From: Acetobacteraceae bacterium
GTDB taxonomy: Bacteria; Pseudomonadota; Alphaproteobacteria; Zavarziniales; Zavarziniaceae
DNA length: 29,909 nt
Reading direction: 5' to 3'
Assembly (NCBI GenBank): GCA_947379865.1
Contig: CANCOY010000043.1
Coordinates: 1-29,909, forward strand
Below are positions 16,335 through 23,530 of this stretch, one piece after another (positions within the stretch are counted from its first letter, which is position 1; each line of letters starts with the position of its first letter). The notes beneath the pieces are model-generated. The model worked only from the letters and a program-made list of their open reading frames with translations. It did not search any database and was not told the origin of the DNA. A program made the position numbers and the translations under genes.

Positions 16335-16390
16335 ACTGACACCTCGAGGGCTGCCTTTGCGGCAGTCTGAACAGGCAAGTTTACCGCATA

Positions 16391-16510
16391 GCGAGCAGGG
16401 CTTCGCCCTCGCCAACCTGCCCGACCCGGGCAAGGTGGTTCCGCCTTTTGGCGGCATGCGGCCCGACCGGGCAACCAAGCGGGTCACATAGGAAGGTCGA
16501 GCGCCCCTGC
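16391..16510 (+). ncRNA. Structured leader RNA motif, copy B (riboswitch-like)
   Basis: Same order of elements as copy A. Hairpin AGGGC/GCCCU (16397-16409); hairpin with the identical arms CCAACCTGCCC (16412-16422) and GGGCAAGGTGG (16428-16438); hairpin CCGCC-UUUU-GGCGG (16441-16454); hairpin GCCC/GGGC (16461-16472); tail AACCAAGCGGGTC (16473-16485), differing from copy A at one base. The loop GACCC (16423-16427) can pair with GGGUC (16481-16485). Stems 1, 3 and 4 differ from copy A yet still pair, which is covariation between paralogous copies. A closing stem GCAGGG (16395-16400) with CCCTGC (16505-16510) is possible but competes with the first hairpin. Confidence 0.65.
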
Positions 16511-16525
16511 GCCAAAACGCAGGAG
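16506..16525 (+). promoter_or_regulatory. Hairpin hiding the ribosome binding site of the AAA+ gene
   Basis: CCTGCG (16506-16511) pairs with CGCAGG (16518-16523) over loop CCAAAA. The 3' arm overlaps the Shine-Dalgarno AGGAG (16521-16525), which lies 7 bases before the ATG at 16533. The 5' arm overlaps the segment that can close copy B (16505-16510), so the two pairings exclude each other: the form expected of a translational switch. Confidence 0.55.
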
Positions 16526-16532
16526 CACATTC

Positions 16533-18035
16533 ATGGCACGTCGATCCTCCACGGCCCAGGCAATCCCAGAGCCCGTTTCCACCCTCATCCCTCCGCCTAC
16601 GGCCATTTCAGGGCCGCGAGAGGCGGTTGCGCAGAAGCCCGTCTCACCGGGCTATCTGGCAGGCCTTGGCATCCATGGCATGGGTTCAATTGAACCTCTG
16701 GTGCTGGGGGCGCTGGCGGCCGAGGTCCCGCTGCTGCTGATCGGCGCCCATGGCACGGCGAAAAGCCTGTTGCTGGTGCGCGCGGCCGAGGCGCTGGGCC
16801 TCGACTGGCGGCATTACAATGCCAGCCTCGTCAATTTCGACGACCTCATCGGCTTTCCCCTGCCGGGGCCCAATGGGACGCTCGACTATGTGCGCACGCC
16901 TGCCGCCATCTGGGGGGCCGGTGCGGTGATCTTTGACGAGATCAGCCGCTGCCGCCCCGACGTGCAGAACAAGATCTTTCCCATTGTCCACGAGCGCCGC
17001 GCCCAGGGCCTCTTGCTGGAAGACCTGCGCCACCGCTGGGCCGCCATGAACCCGCCCGCCACCGACGGCGCAGAAGACAATTATCTGGGGTCTGAGCCCC
17101 TCGATGCGGCACTGGCTGATCGCTTCGCCTTCATTCTGCGCATGCCCTCCTGGGCAAGTCTGAGCGAAGCTGAGCAATTGGCAGCGCTTTCCGCCAGCCC
17201 TGATGCAGCCCCCTCACCCGTCGCACGCGCCGCCTTTGCCGAGGCGGTTGCCGCCACGCGCCGTGCCCTGCCCGCAGTCGCCAATGGCTTTGGTGACAAG
17301 CTGGCCCATTATATCCGCGCCCTGATGGGCCTGCTGGAACAGGCGGGCCTGCCCATCAGCCCCCGCCGGGGCGGCATGCTGGTGCGCAACATCATTGCGG
17401 TGCATGCAGCGGCCCTGATTGCCAACCCGCGCGCCCTGCCGGCCGATGCCGCCTGGACCAGCCTGCTGGCGGGCCTGCCCCAGCGTGCGCAAGGGATCAC
17501 CATCCCCGAAGGCAAGCTGCTGGCCGCCCATCGTCAGGCCTGGCACCTGGCCGGTATCGCTGCGGATGACCCCCTGCGATGCCTGATCGCCGAGGCCGAT
17601 CCCGTGCGCCGGGTGGCACTGGCAACGGCTGCCCACAAGATTCCGAAGGCGGAGTTCTCCGGCCTGATTGCCGATGCCTTTGCCAGGGCCGCACCCGGCG
17701 CCCGCGCGGCCATTGCCGTGCACCTGTTCGAGACCTGTACGATAGGGCGCCTGAGTGCGGCGGTCGCCGAGCAGATCGGCGCGGTCTATGCCTGCATCGG
17801 CGCAAGCCCGGATTTCGTCGATCGGCTCGCGGCTCACAGCGATCGCTACAAGGCCTGGAAGCATCTGCGCGATCACCTGTCGCGGCTTGATCCGGAGAAC
17901 CCCGAACATCAGCTGGGCGCCAATGCCCTGGTCCTCGCCTTCAAGGATTTCCAGATCAAGCTGCCTGCCGATGTCGACATCGTGTGGGATGCCTGGACGG
18001 GCGCGCGCCAGGTGCTTGCCGGGGGTGCGCCATGA
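16533..18035 (+). CDS. MoxR-type AAA+ ATPase
   Basis: A 500-residue AAA+ ATPase. Walker A GAHGTAKS (71-78), Walker B VIFDE (132-136), a sensor 1 position in AAMNPP (about 170-175), and the ADRF segment (195-198) that precedes the arginine finger in MoxR/RavA-like proteins. The region NFDDLIGFPLPGPNGTLDYV matches the MoxR insertion that carries the substrate loop. Residues about 230-500 are a helical extension of unknown fold. MoxR ATPases act as chaperones with VWA partners, here two genes downstream. The first 40 residues are Pro-rich and variable. The start at 16533 is set by AGGAG 7 bases upstream. Translation is probably controlled by the leader RNA. Confidence 0.88.
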   Translation: MARRSSTAQAIPEPVSTLIPPPTAISGPREAVAQKPVSPGYLAGLGIHGMGSIEPLVLGALAAEVPLLLIGAHGTAKSLLLVRAAEALGLDWRHYNASLVNFDDLIGFPLPGPNGTLDYVRTPAAIWGAGAVIFDEISRCRPDVQNKIFPIVHERRAQGLLLEDLRHRWAAMNPPATDGAEDNYLGSEPLDAALADRFAFILRMPSWASLSEAEQLAALSASPDAAPSPVARAAFAEAVAATRRALPAVANGFGDKLAHYIRALMGLLEQAGLPISPRRGGMLVRNIIAVHAAALIANPRALPADAAWTSLLAGLPQRAQGITIPEGKLLAAHRQAWHLAGIAADDPLRCLIAEADPVRRVALATAAHKIPKAEFSGLIADAFARAAPGARAAIAVHLFETCTIGRLSAAVAEQIGAVYACIGASPDFVDRLAAHSDRYKAWKHLRDHLSRLDPENPEHQLGANALVLAFKDFQIKLPADVDIVWDAWTGARQVLAGGAP

Positions 18036-18514
18036 CCGTGCAGCACGAAAGCCCGGACCTTGCCCAGAACATGGGTTTTCGGCCGCGCACGGAGGTTCGC
18101 TTCTCTGGCCTTGGCCGGCCAGAGAACGCCCGTGGTTTCTGCCGCAATGCGCCGCCCCGGGGCACGCTGCTGGCGGCAAGCCTGCCGGCCGAATGGCGCG
18201 CCTATAAGCCGCGCCGCCTGCTGGAGGAACTTGGGGTGAAGGCCAGTGCCGCCAAGGCCGAACAGGTGCTGACGGACCTGATCAATGCCCATGCGCAAAC
18301 ACTGCCCCTGCCAGACGGGCTGGTGGTGCTGCCACGGGGCGTGGATACGACCTGCCATTGGTCCGATCCGCTGACGGCGCTGGTCCTGATCACCAAAAGC
18401 TCCAGCGCCGTCTGGCTGCGCGCCAAGAACCCGCAACTGCGCCTTGCCTGGCACGAGATAACCCTGCTCGTGCCAGCCCCCTGGGACGCCACTCTGCAAA
18501 AGGACGCACCATGA
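18032..18514 (+). CDS. Uncharacterised protein between MoxR and VWA genes
   Basis: A 160-residue protein that I do not recognise. It has no signal peptide or membrane segment. The centre (about 50-85) contains an AYKPRRLLEELGVKAS...QVLTDLI-like helical stretch, and the C-terminal half is a strand-rich segment with TALVLITKSSSAVWLRAKN. Its ATG overlaps the ATPase stop and its stop overlaps the VWA start, both as ATGA. It is therefore translated in fixed proportion with both partners and is probably a third component of the complex. A longer in-frame start at 17984 lies inside the ATPase gene and was rejected. Confidence 0.75.
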   Translation: MTVQHESPDLAQNMGFRPRTEVRFSGLGRPENARGFCRNAPPRGTLLAASLPAEWRAYKPRRLLEELGVKASAAKAEQVLTDLINAHAQTLPLPDGLVVLPRGVDTTCHWSDPLTALVLITKSSSAVWLRAKNPQLRLAWHEITLLVPAPWDATLQKDAP

Positions 18515-19872
18515 CCAATCTTGCAGACCGCGTGCTTGACTGCTTTCCCGCAGGCAATCTTGCCATCGGCGCGCTGCTGCGCCTGCTCGACATCGTGGAA
18601 AGCCGCGAGGTGCCAACCGCTGCGGTGGAGGTAACGGCGGAGCCACGCCTGCTGGTGAACCCCGATTTTGCAGCCGCCCATGCGGCGACGCCCGAGCGCC
18701 TGCTGATGCTGGTGCTGCACGAGTTGCACCATGTGCTGCTGGGCCACACCACCCTGTTTCCCTGCAAGACGCCCACGGACAATTTCGTGTTCGATGCGGT
18801 GATCAATGCCCTGCTGTCTCGCCTGTTGCCGCAGCCGGAATTCACCAGCCTGCTCACCGGCTTCTATGACGCCCGCAGCTTTCCGGAATGCCTGCTGCGG
18901 CCACCGTCCGGCTGGGATGGGCATCGGGTGCGCACCTATCCCAAGGGCCTCGATAGCCTGCCCGAGAAGCAGCGGGCAGAGGTACGCCATGTCTATGGTG
19001 CGCTCTATAGCGATGGCGGCGCCACCTATGAGGATGTGTTGTCCATCCTGCCCAAGGCGGTCGAGAAGGAGCTGGGTGGCCTGAAACTCCTGGGGGGCCA
19101 TGGGGAGGGCGGCAAGGAGGCAAGCACCGGCGATATCGCCGCAACCTCGCCCGCTTTGCTGGAAGGCGTGCGCACCATCGTCAGCGAGTGGGAGAAACCA
19201 CCCTCCCCCTTTCATGGCCGCTCCCTTGCCGACCTGTTCAGTACAGCGCGCATCAGGCCAAGACCCGCAATCTCCAAGCGCGCCGCTCTGGTGGGCCTGC
19301 TGCGCCGGGTGGCGGGCGCAAGCGGACGCGGAATGAACCCCCAGGTTGCCACGCGGCAGATCACCGTGCTGGGCGCCATCCCCGGCCATGACCGCCGCAT
19401 TCTGGTGCAGACCGCACTTGGTGCGCGGCCCCTGCTGCACCCGGCGCAGATCGAGATCCGCCGCGTGGTGCCAACAGGGGAGCAGGTGCATCTCTATCTC
19501 GATGTGAGTGGCAGCATGAGCGAGATACTGCCACCGCTTTATGGCGCGCTGGCAGATTGTCAGCCCCTGCTGCACCCACGGGTGCATCTCTTTTCCACCG
19601 GGGTCTGGGATATCGCCGCCGCCGACCTTGCCCGTGGAATCGTGAAGTCGAACCAGGGCACTGATATCGCCTGCGTTGCAGACCACATGGTCGCCAACAA
19701 GGTGCGGCGCGCCTGCATCGTCACCGATGGCTATGTGGGTTCACCCAGAGGCAAGGCCCTTGAAACCCTGCGCCAGGCCCAGCTGGGCGTGGCCTTTGCC
19801 GGCAATGACCATTTCACCCGTGACCTCGGCTGTGTCGCCGACCACTCGATCTACCTTCCCAGAGGAGACTGA
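18511..19872 (+). CDS. HExxH-motif and VWA-domain protein (DUF2201-like)
   Basis: A 453-residue protein. The N-terminal part (about 1-200) has HELHH at 70-74, a zinc-metallopeptidase-type HExxH, within LMLVLHELHHVLLGH, as in DUF2201-type putative metallopeptidases. The C-terminal part (about 320-453) is a VWA domain with an intact metal-ion-dependent adhesion site: DVSGSMS (331-337), Thr384 in NQGTDIA, and Asp406 in IVTDGY. VWA proteins of this type act with MoxR ATPases, which remodel the bound client. Whether the HExxH site is active cannot be told; a third zinc ligand was not identified. The gene is coupled to its upstream neighbour by an ATGA overlap. Confidence 0.87.
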   Translation: MTNLADRVLDCFPAGNLAIGALLRLLDIVESREVPTAAVEVTAEPRLLVNPDFAAAHAATPERLLMLVLHELHHVLLGHTTLFPCKTPTDNFVFDAVINALLSRLLPQPEFTSLLTGFYDARSFPECLLRPPSGWDGHRVRTYPKGLDSLPEKQRAEVRHVYGALYSDGGATYEDVLSILPKAVEKELGGLKLLGGHGEGGKEASTGDIAATSPALLEGVRTIVSEWEKPPSPFHGRSLADLFSTARIRPRPAISKRAALVGLLRRVAGASGRGMNPQVATRQITVLGAIPGHDRRILVQTALGARPLLHPAQIEIRRVVPTGEQVHLYLDVSGSMSEILPPLYGALADCQPLLHPRVHLFSTGVWDIAAADLARGIVKSNQGTDIACVADHMVANKVRRACIVTDGYVGSPRGKALETLRQAQLGVAFAGNDHFTRDLGCVADHSIYLPRGD

Positions 19873-19875
19873 CCC

Positions 19876-21027
19876 ATGAGCACGATCCTGCGCCCAGCCG
19901 AATATGTTCTGCCCGGGCACCCCGACAAGCTGTGCGATGCCGTGGCCGATGCCCTGGTGGCTGAGGCCGGCCGCCTCGAACACCGCGGGCTTGCCGGTAT
20001 CGAGGTGGCGGCCCATCGCCATCACCTCTACATCACCGGCCGCATTGCCTGTGATGGCGCCGGGACCATGGACATTCCAGGCATTGCCCGGGGCGTCTAT
20101 GAAAGTGCGGGGCACGGGCCAGACTGGTTCCCCGGCCCTGGCGATGTGGAGGTCATCACCGACCTCTGCCTCGGCCCCCTGGTTCCCGGCGAATCCGAGG
20201 CCCGCGACCTGACGGATGACCAGGGCATTGCCACGGGCTATGCCGTTGCGATCCCTGAGACCAATTGGTTGCCGCCGGAGCATTGGCTGGCCCACCGCCT
20301 GGCGCGCCGCCTCTACCGTCTGCGTACCGACGAACCCGGGATCGGCCTTGGCCCTGATGGCAAGGTGATCCTCGTCCTTGCAGAAGCAGAGAACGGCCAC
20401 AGGCAGGTGGAGAGCCTGTCGTTCTCCATCCAGCAGGCGCCGTACACAGACGAAGTCGCATTGGTACGGGCGGTGCGCCACGCCATGGCCGATGAACTGG
20501 GCCAGGCCGCGCGGCAGTTGCCGGGCCTTGTGGCCGATCTGCCGGCGCGGCTGGATGTGAACGGCGTCGGCGCTTTCCTGATGGGCGGGCCAGAGGGTGA
20601 CAATGGCCTGTCTGGCAAGAAGCTGGTGGTGGATGCCTATGGCCCACGGGTGGCCATTGGCGGCGGCGCCCTGTCCGGCAAGGACTTCTTCAAGGCCGAC
20701 CGTGCCGGCGCCCTGCTGGCCCGGCGCATCGCCCGCGCCGTGGTGCTGAGCGGTGCCGCGCGCGAGGCGCGGGCCACCCTTGGCTGGTTCCCGGGCGATG
20801 CCGAACTGCGCCTGTTCTCCCTCGAGGCCGAGGGCGGACGCCAACTCGACACGCGCGCCTGGAGCAGCCTCGTCGACCTCTCCCTTGCTGCGGCAGGCGA
20901 GGCGTGGACGGGGGCGGCAGACCTCGTGGAAGTGGCGCGCTGGGGCCATTTCACGGAACCAAATGCGCCGTGGGAGGGCCTGAGGATCAGCCCGTCGCGC
21001 CCCCGCATCACGGCCCAGGCAGCGTGA
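19876..21027 (+). CDS. Divergent S-adenosylmethionine synthetase homologue (MetK-like)
   Basis: A 383-residue homologue of methionine adenosyltransferase, which makes SAM from methionine and ATP. Conserved motifs: GHPDK (14-18), DDQG (114-117, in place of the usual GDQG), GGPEGDNGLSGKK (237-249), GGGALSGKD (262-270) with Lys269 and Lys273, and WGHF/APWE near the C-terminus. These include the His, Asp and Lys that bind ATP, phosphate and metal in MetK. Elsewhere the sequence is far from housekeeping MetK, so this is likely a specialised paralogue. It starts 3 bases after the VWA stop with GAGGAG upstream. The product could be SAM or an analogue; loss of full activity is also possible. Confidence 0.82.
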   Translation: MSTILRPAEYVLPGHPDKLCDAVADALVAEAGRLEHRGLAGIEVAAHRHHLYITGRIACDGAGTMDIPGIARGVYESAGHGPDWFPGPGDVEVITDLCLGPLVPGESEARDLTDDQGIATGYAVAIPETNWLPPEHWLAHRLARRLYRLRTDEPGIGLGPDGKVILVLAEAENGHRQVESLSFSIQQAPYTDEVALVRAVRHAMADELGQAARQLPGLVADLPARLDVNGVGAFLMGGPEGDNGLSGKKLVVDAYGPRVAIGGGALSGKDFFKADRAGALLARRIARAVVLSGAAREARATLGWFPGDAELRLFSLEAEGGRQLDTRAWSSLVDLSLAAAGEAWTGAADLVEVARWGHFTEPNAPWEGLRISPSRPRITAQAA

Positions 21028-21039
21028 ATATGACCGAAT

Positions 21040-21075
21040 CTGTCACCCCCGAGGCGTACGCTTCAGGGGTGACAG
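21040..21075 (+). other. Long hairpin between the MetK-like gene and the next gene
   Basis: CTGTCACCCC (21040-21049) pairs perfectly with GGGGTGACAG (21066-21075), and the inner GAGGC/GCTTC adds five more pairs with one wobble. No T run follows, so a simple intrinsic terminator is unlikely; an mRNA stability or processing element, or a partial terminator separating the two halves of the operon, fits better. Confidence 0.6.
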
Positions 21076-21135
21076 GCTCAGCCTGCGGATGATCAGTTTA
21101 GCAATCGATTTTCTTCACGGTGAAGGATGACCGAT

Positions 21136-21465
21136 ATGGAAAACGAGCCCGAACACGACGGCCTGGAACACGAACCAGAGACACTGATCCTGCACCGGCT
21201 CTATGTGGCAAGCCATAAGGGCGCTCCTTTCACACGGGCAGAGCGCAGCGCCGTCATCGATGCGGTGGCGGCGTGTTTTGATGGGTTCACCCTGTCAGAC
21301 GCGCTTGGCTATTTCCAGGGACGGCCCATCGCCACCCTGGTGATCGACATCGCCAGCCCCGACGCCGACGGCATCCGCGAACTGGCCAGCACCCTCCGCC
21401 GTCTGCTTGGCCAGAAAGAAGTTGGTCTGGCGGTGGGCGGGCAGTTCCACACCATCAAAGCCTGA
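21136..21465 (+). CDS. Small uncharacterised protein
   Basis: A 109-residue acidic protein that I do not recognise. It has alternating helix- and strand-like segments (LILHRLYVASHKGAP, then FTLSDALGYFQGRPIATLVIDI, then IRELASTLRRLLGQKEVGLAV). The shape resembles a small alpha/beta domain in which the gene product binds a partner. The ATG at 21136 was preferred to 21127 because AAGGA lies 8 bases upstream of it but directly abuts the earlier one. It is followed after 12 bp by the next gene, so it belongs to the downstream half of the operon. Confidence 0.6.
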   Translation: MENEPEHDGLEHEPETLILHRLYVASHKGAPFTRAERSAVIDAVAACFDGFTLSDALGYFQGRPIATLVIDIASPDADGIRELASTLRRLLGQKEVGLAVGGQFHTIKA

Positions 21466-21477
21466 AGGGAGACATCC

Positions 21478-21996
21478 ATGCCTGAATTGCCAAGCGGCCT
21501 GAAGCTGGGTCTTATCGACGATGCTGCTTTCGATCCGGGGACCAACTGGTTCACCTGCCCGGACAACCATTTCTGGTACTGGGCCCTCGACGAGGACATG
21601 GGACCACCCCCTTTTTCCAAGGGCAGCGAGATCGTGAAGTCACCAAAGCACGCGGCGGTGCCTGACGATATCGAGGGGATGAAGGCATTCATCCGGGTCG
21701 TCTTCATTGATGACGACGAGACATATTATTGGACGGGCGAATGGCTCTCCACCTTCCCTGCTCACATCACCCTTGATGCGGCTGACATGGCGGCCTGGCA
21801 GGCTTGGGTCAATGACCCTGCACGAGCAGCCTTTTTCGAGAGGTCGCTGGAGCGGTGCCGCGCTTGTGCCAAACGCAGCGCCGGGGCGCGCGGCTATGCC
21901 GTGTTCAAGGGCACCGGCGACCCTGCGCCAGAGGGCATGATTGCCGGGGTGCATGTCTCTGACGCCTCAAGCATTCTGGAGGATGACGGGGAATGA
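21478..21996 (+). CDS. Uncharacterised 172-residue protein
   Basis: I do not recognise this protein. It is acidic, soluble, and rich in Trp and Asp (NHFWYWALDEDMGPPPF, YYWTGEWLSTFP). A CRACAKR segment holds two of its three cysteines. GGGAG lies 7 bases before the ATG. Its stop overlaps the next start as ATGA, so it is tightly coupled to the YbjN-like gene and probably works with it. Confidence 0.65.
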   Translation: MPELPSGLKLGLIDDAAFDPGTNWFTCPDNHFWYWALDEDMGPPPFSKGSEIVKSPKHAAVPDDIEGMKAFIRVVFIDDDETYYWTGEWLSTFPAHITLDAADMAAWQAWVNDPARAAFFERSLERCRACAKRSAGARGYAVFKGTGDPAPEGMIAGVHVSDASSILEDDGE

Positions 21997-22970
21997 GTGT
22001 CGTCGCAAACTTTCCCTTTCCATCCAGCGAGGATGCGGGTGATCCCTTTCCCGCTGGCGGCAAACTCACTGGCGTGCTTCATGCCGGCCGCCGCGTGCGG
22101 CACTACCGCCGTGCCCTGTCCGGACGGGTGCTGGACCGGCTGGCCGAGCATATCTGGGCCGTCTGTCTGTGGCCGGAAGATGCGCCGTTCCTCTCCACCG
22201 CCGAACTGAGGCTCTCAACCACGGTTGTGGACCTTCCCCTTGCCATCATCATTTCCAGCGGCCCGGGCGAAGACGTGCTGGTTACCCTCGATTTTGGTGA
22301 CCACGACATTTGCGGTGACCTGCCCGGTGGCCTCGAGATCGACGAATGGATTGGCGAAGCCGGCTTTGATTATCAGCACGGGATCAATGTCTATGAGCGT
22401 CCATTCATCGTGCGCACCCGCAATCAAGCCTATGCCCTTGGCCAGGAGGTCCTGCGCGTCATGACTGATGTAATCCACTGGCGCGGTGAAGTGCCTCTTT
22501 CCTTCACCCGCAGCAAGGGCACGCGCCTGGTTCCCGGGGAGATCCTGCGCGGGCTTGATCAACATGACCTTGTCCGAATGCTGACAAGCTGGGGCCTGCC
22601 CGTGGACCGCCATCAGGCAAACGGGCCGATGCCGGTTGTCCACACCCGGATGGAAGGTATGCCCGTGGCCATTACGCTGTTCTGGCAAGATACCTTTGGC
22701 CTTGTCACCATCAATCTGCGGGCCATCCTGCCGCGTGGGCCAGGCACGCATGCGGACACAATTGCCACGCTCAACAGCATGACCCGCTTTGCCCGCCTCT
22801 ATTTCGACGGCAAGGACGAGTGCAACGTGGCGGTGGAAACCGACCTGTGTCTCAGCGGCGGCGTTACCGTCGACTGGCTGCGCGAGAACCTGTCCATCTT
22901 CAGCCACGCCCTGACCTTCATCACCGCCCGCCTCAATCTGGCGGACAACATCAATCTTTCAGTCAACTGA
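21993..22970 (+). CDS. YbjN-like domain protein
   Basis: A 325-residue protein. The C-terminal part (about 195-320) resembles the YbjN family (type III secretion chaperone-like fold): DLVRMLTSWGLPVDR, then TLNSMTRFARLYFDGKDE, then CLSGGVTVDWLRENLSIF. The N-terminal 190 residues are a second region of unknown fold with IIISSGPGEDVLVTLDFGDHD. YbjN proteins are thought to bind and modulate other proteins; no catalytic motif is seen. The start overlaps the previous stop. An alternative ATG four bases later is in another frame and was rejected. Confidence 0.7.
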   Translation: MSVVANFPFPSSEDAGDPFPAGGKLTGVLHAGRRVRHYRRALSGRVLDRLAEHIWAVCLWPEDAPFLSTAELRLSTTVVDLPLAIIISSGPGEDVLVTLDFGDHDICGDLPGGLEIDEWIGEAGFDYQHGINVYERPFIVRTRNQAYALGQEVLRVMTDVIHWRGEVPLSFTRSKGTRLVPGEILRGLDQHDLVRMLTSWGLPVDRHQANGPMPVVHTRMEGMPVAITLFWQDTFGLVTINLRAILPRGPGTHADTIATLNSMTRFARLYFDGKDECNVAVETDLCLSGGVTVDWLRENLSIFSHALTFITARLNLADNINLSVN

Positions 22971-22979
22971 GGTCAGGCC

Positions 22980-23408
22980 ATGGCAGTAACCCTCATCCCC
23001 GCCGCCAAGATCGCCGCCTATGAAGCCACGCACTATGGCGTAGGTTCAGGCAGCGAGGCCTTCACCCTGCACATCGGCCAGTCCTCGCCCCACCTTGCGG
23101 CCCTCTACGCCGCCACGGGCACCAATTGCGCCCTCTTCATCACCGCCTGGAACCCCTATGGCGCGGCACGCGCGCTTGCCGACAACAAGGCCGCCCACCA
23201 CCGGCTTGGCGCCGCACTCCACAGGCTTAGCACTCATGTGATTGAAGGTGCCGGCGCCGACCCCACGGGCGCCTGGCCCCCTGAACAAAGCTTCCTCGCC
23301 CTTGGGATAGATGCCGAGGCCGGCAGTCGTCTGGGCACGGAGTTTGAGCAGGACGCCGTGGTCTGGGCCGGGGGAGATGCTGTGCCGGGGTTGCTGCTGC
23401 TGCGGTAG
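22980..23408 (+). CDS. DUF3293 family protein
   Basis: A 142-residue protein of the DUF3293 family. Family blocks visible: AYEATHYGV near the start, FTLHIGQSSPHLAALYAATG, CALFITAWNPYGAARALADN, then the PEQSFLALGIDAEAGSRLG segment and the C-terminal QDAVVWAGG. The function of the family is unknown; no nucleotide- or metal-binding motif is apparent. GAGG precedes the ATG, 9 bp after the YbjN-like gene. It is the last gene of the operon; 122 bp of AT-richer DNA follow before the next gene. Confidence 0.85.
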   Translation: MAVTLIPAAKIAAYEATHYGVGSGSEAFTLHIGQSSPHLAALYAATGTNCALFITAWNPYGAARALADNKAAHHRLGAALHRLSTHVIEGAGADPTGAWPPEQSFLALGIDAEAGSRLGTEFEQDAVVWAGGDAVPGLLLLR

Positions 23409-23468
23409 AATCAAAGCAGTCGCCTCATCAAAAAGTCGCTAAGGCATTAACCGAGCTGTTCTTTTTCG

Positions 23469-23496
23469 TCGACAGATTGCGCCAATAGTATAAAAT
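23469..23496 (+). promoter_or_regulatory. Promoter of the AT-rich orphan gene
   Basis: TCGACA (23469-23474, one base from the -35 consensus) and TAAAAT (23491-23496) are 16 bp apart. They lie 35 bp before the ATG at 23531, so this gene can be expressed independently of the operon to its left. Confidence 0.4.
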
Positions 23497-23530
23497 TTGA
23501 AAATGCTCTTTCAGAAGAGAGGAACAAGAG

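Noticed and set aside
16181..16510. Assignment of the leader RNA to SAM-I or SAM-IV riboswitches
   Set aside because: The CAACC...AGGTG hairpin and the GCGGGTC tail are similar, but the GGAGGGA core, the large second stem and the position of the closing stem do not fit. Left as an unassigned motif.
18202..19686. 494-residue open frame on the minus strand opposite the VWA gene
   Set aside because: Antisense to a gene with an intact VWA metal site and HExxH; His/Gln-rich shadow composition.
21040..21075. Intrinsic terminator
   Set aside because: The stem is strong but no T run follows, so it was listed as a hairpin of unknown role.
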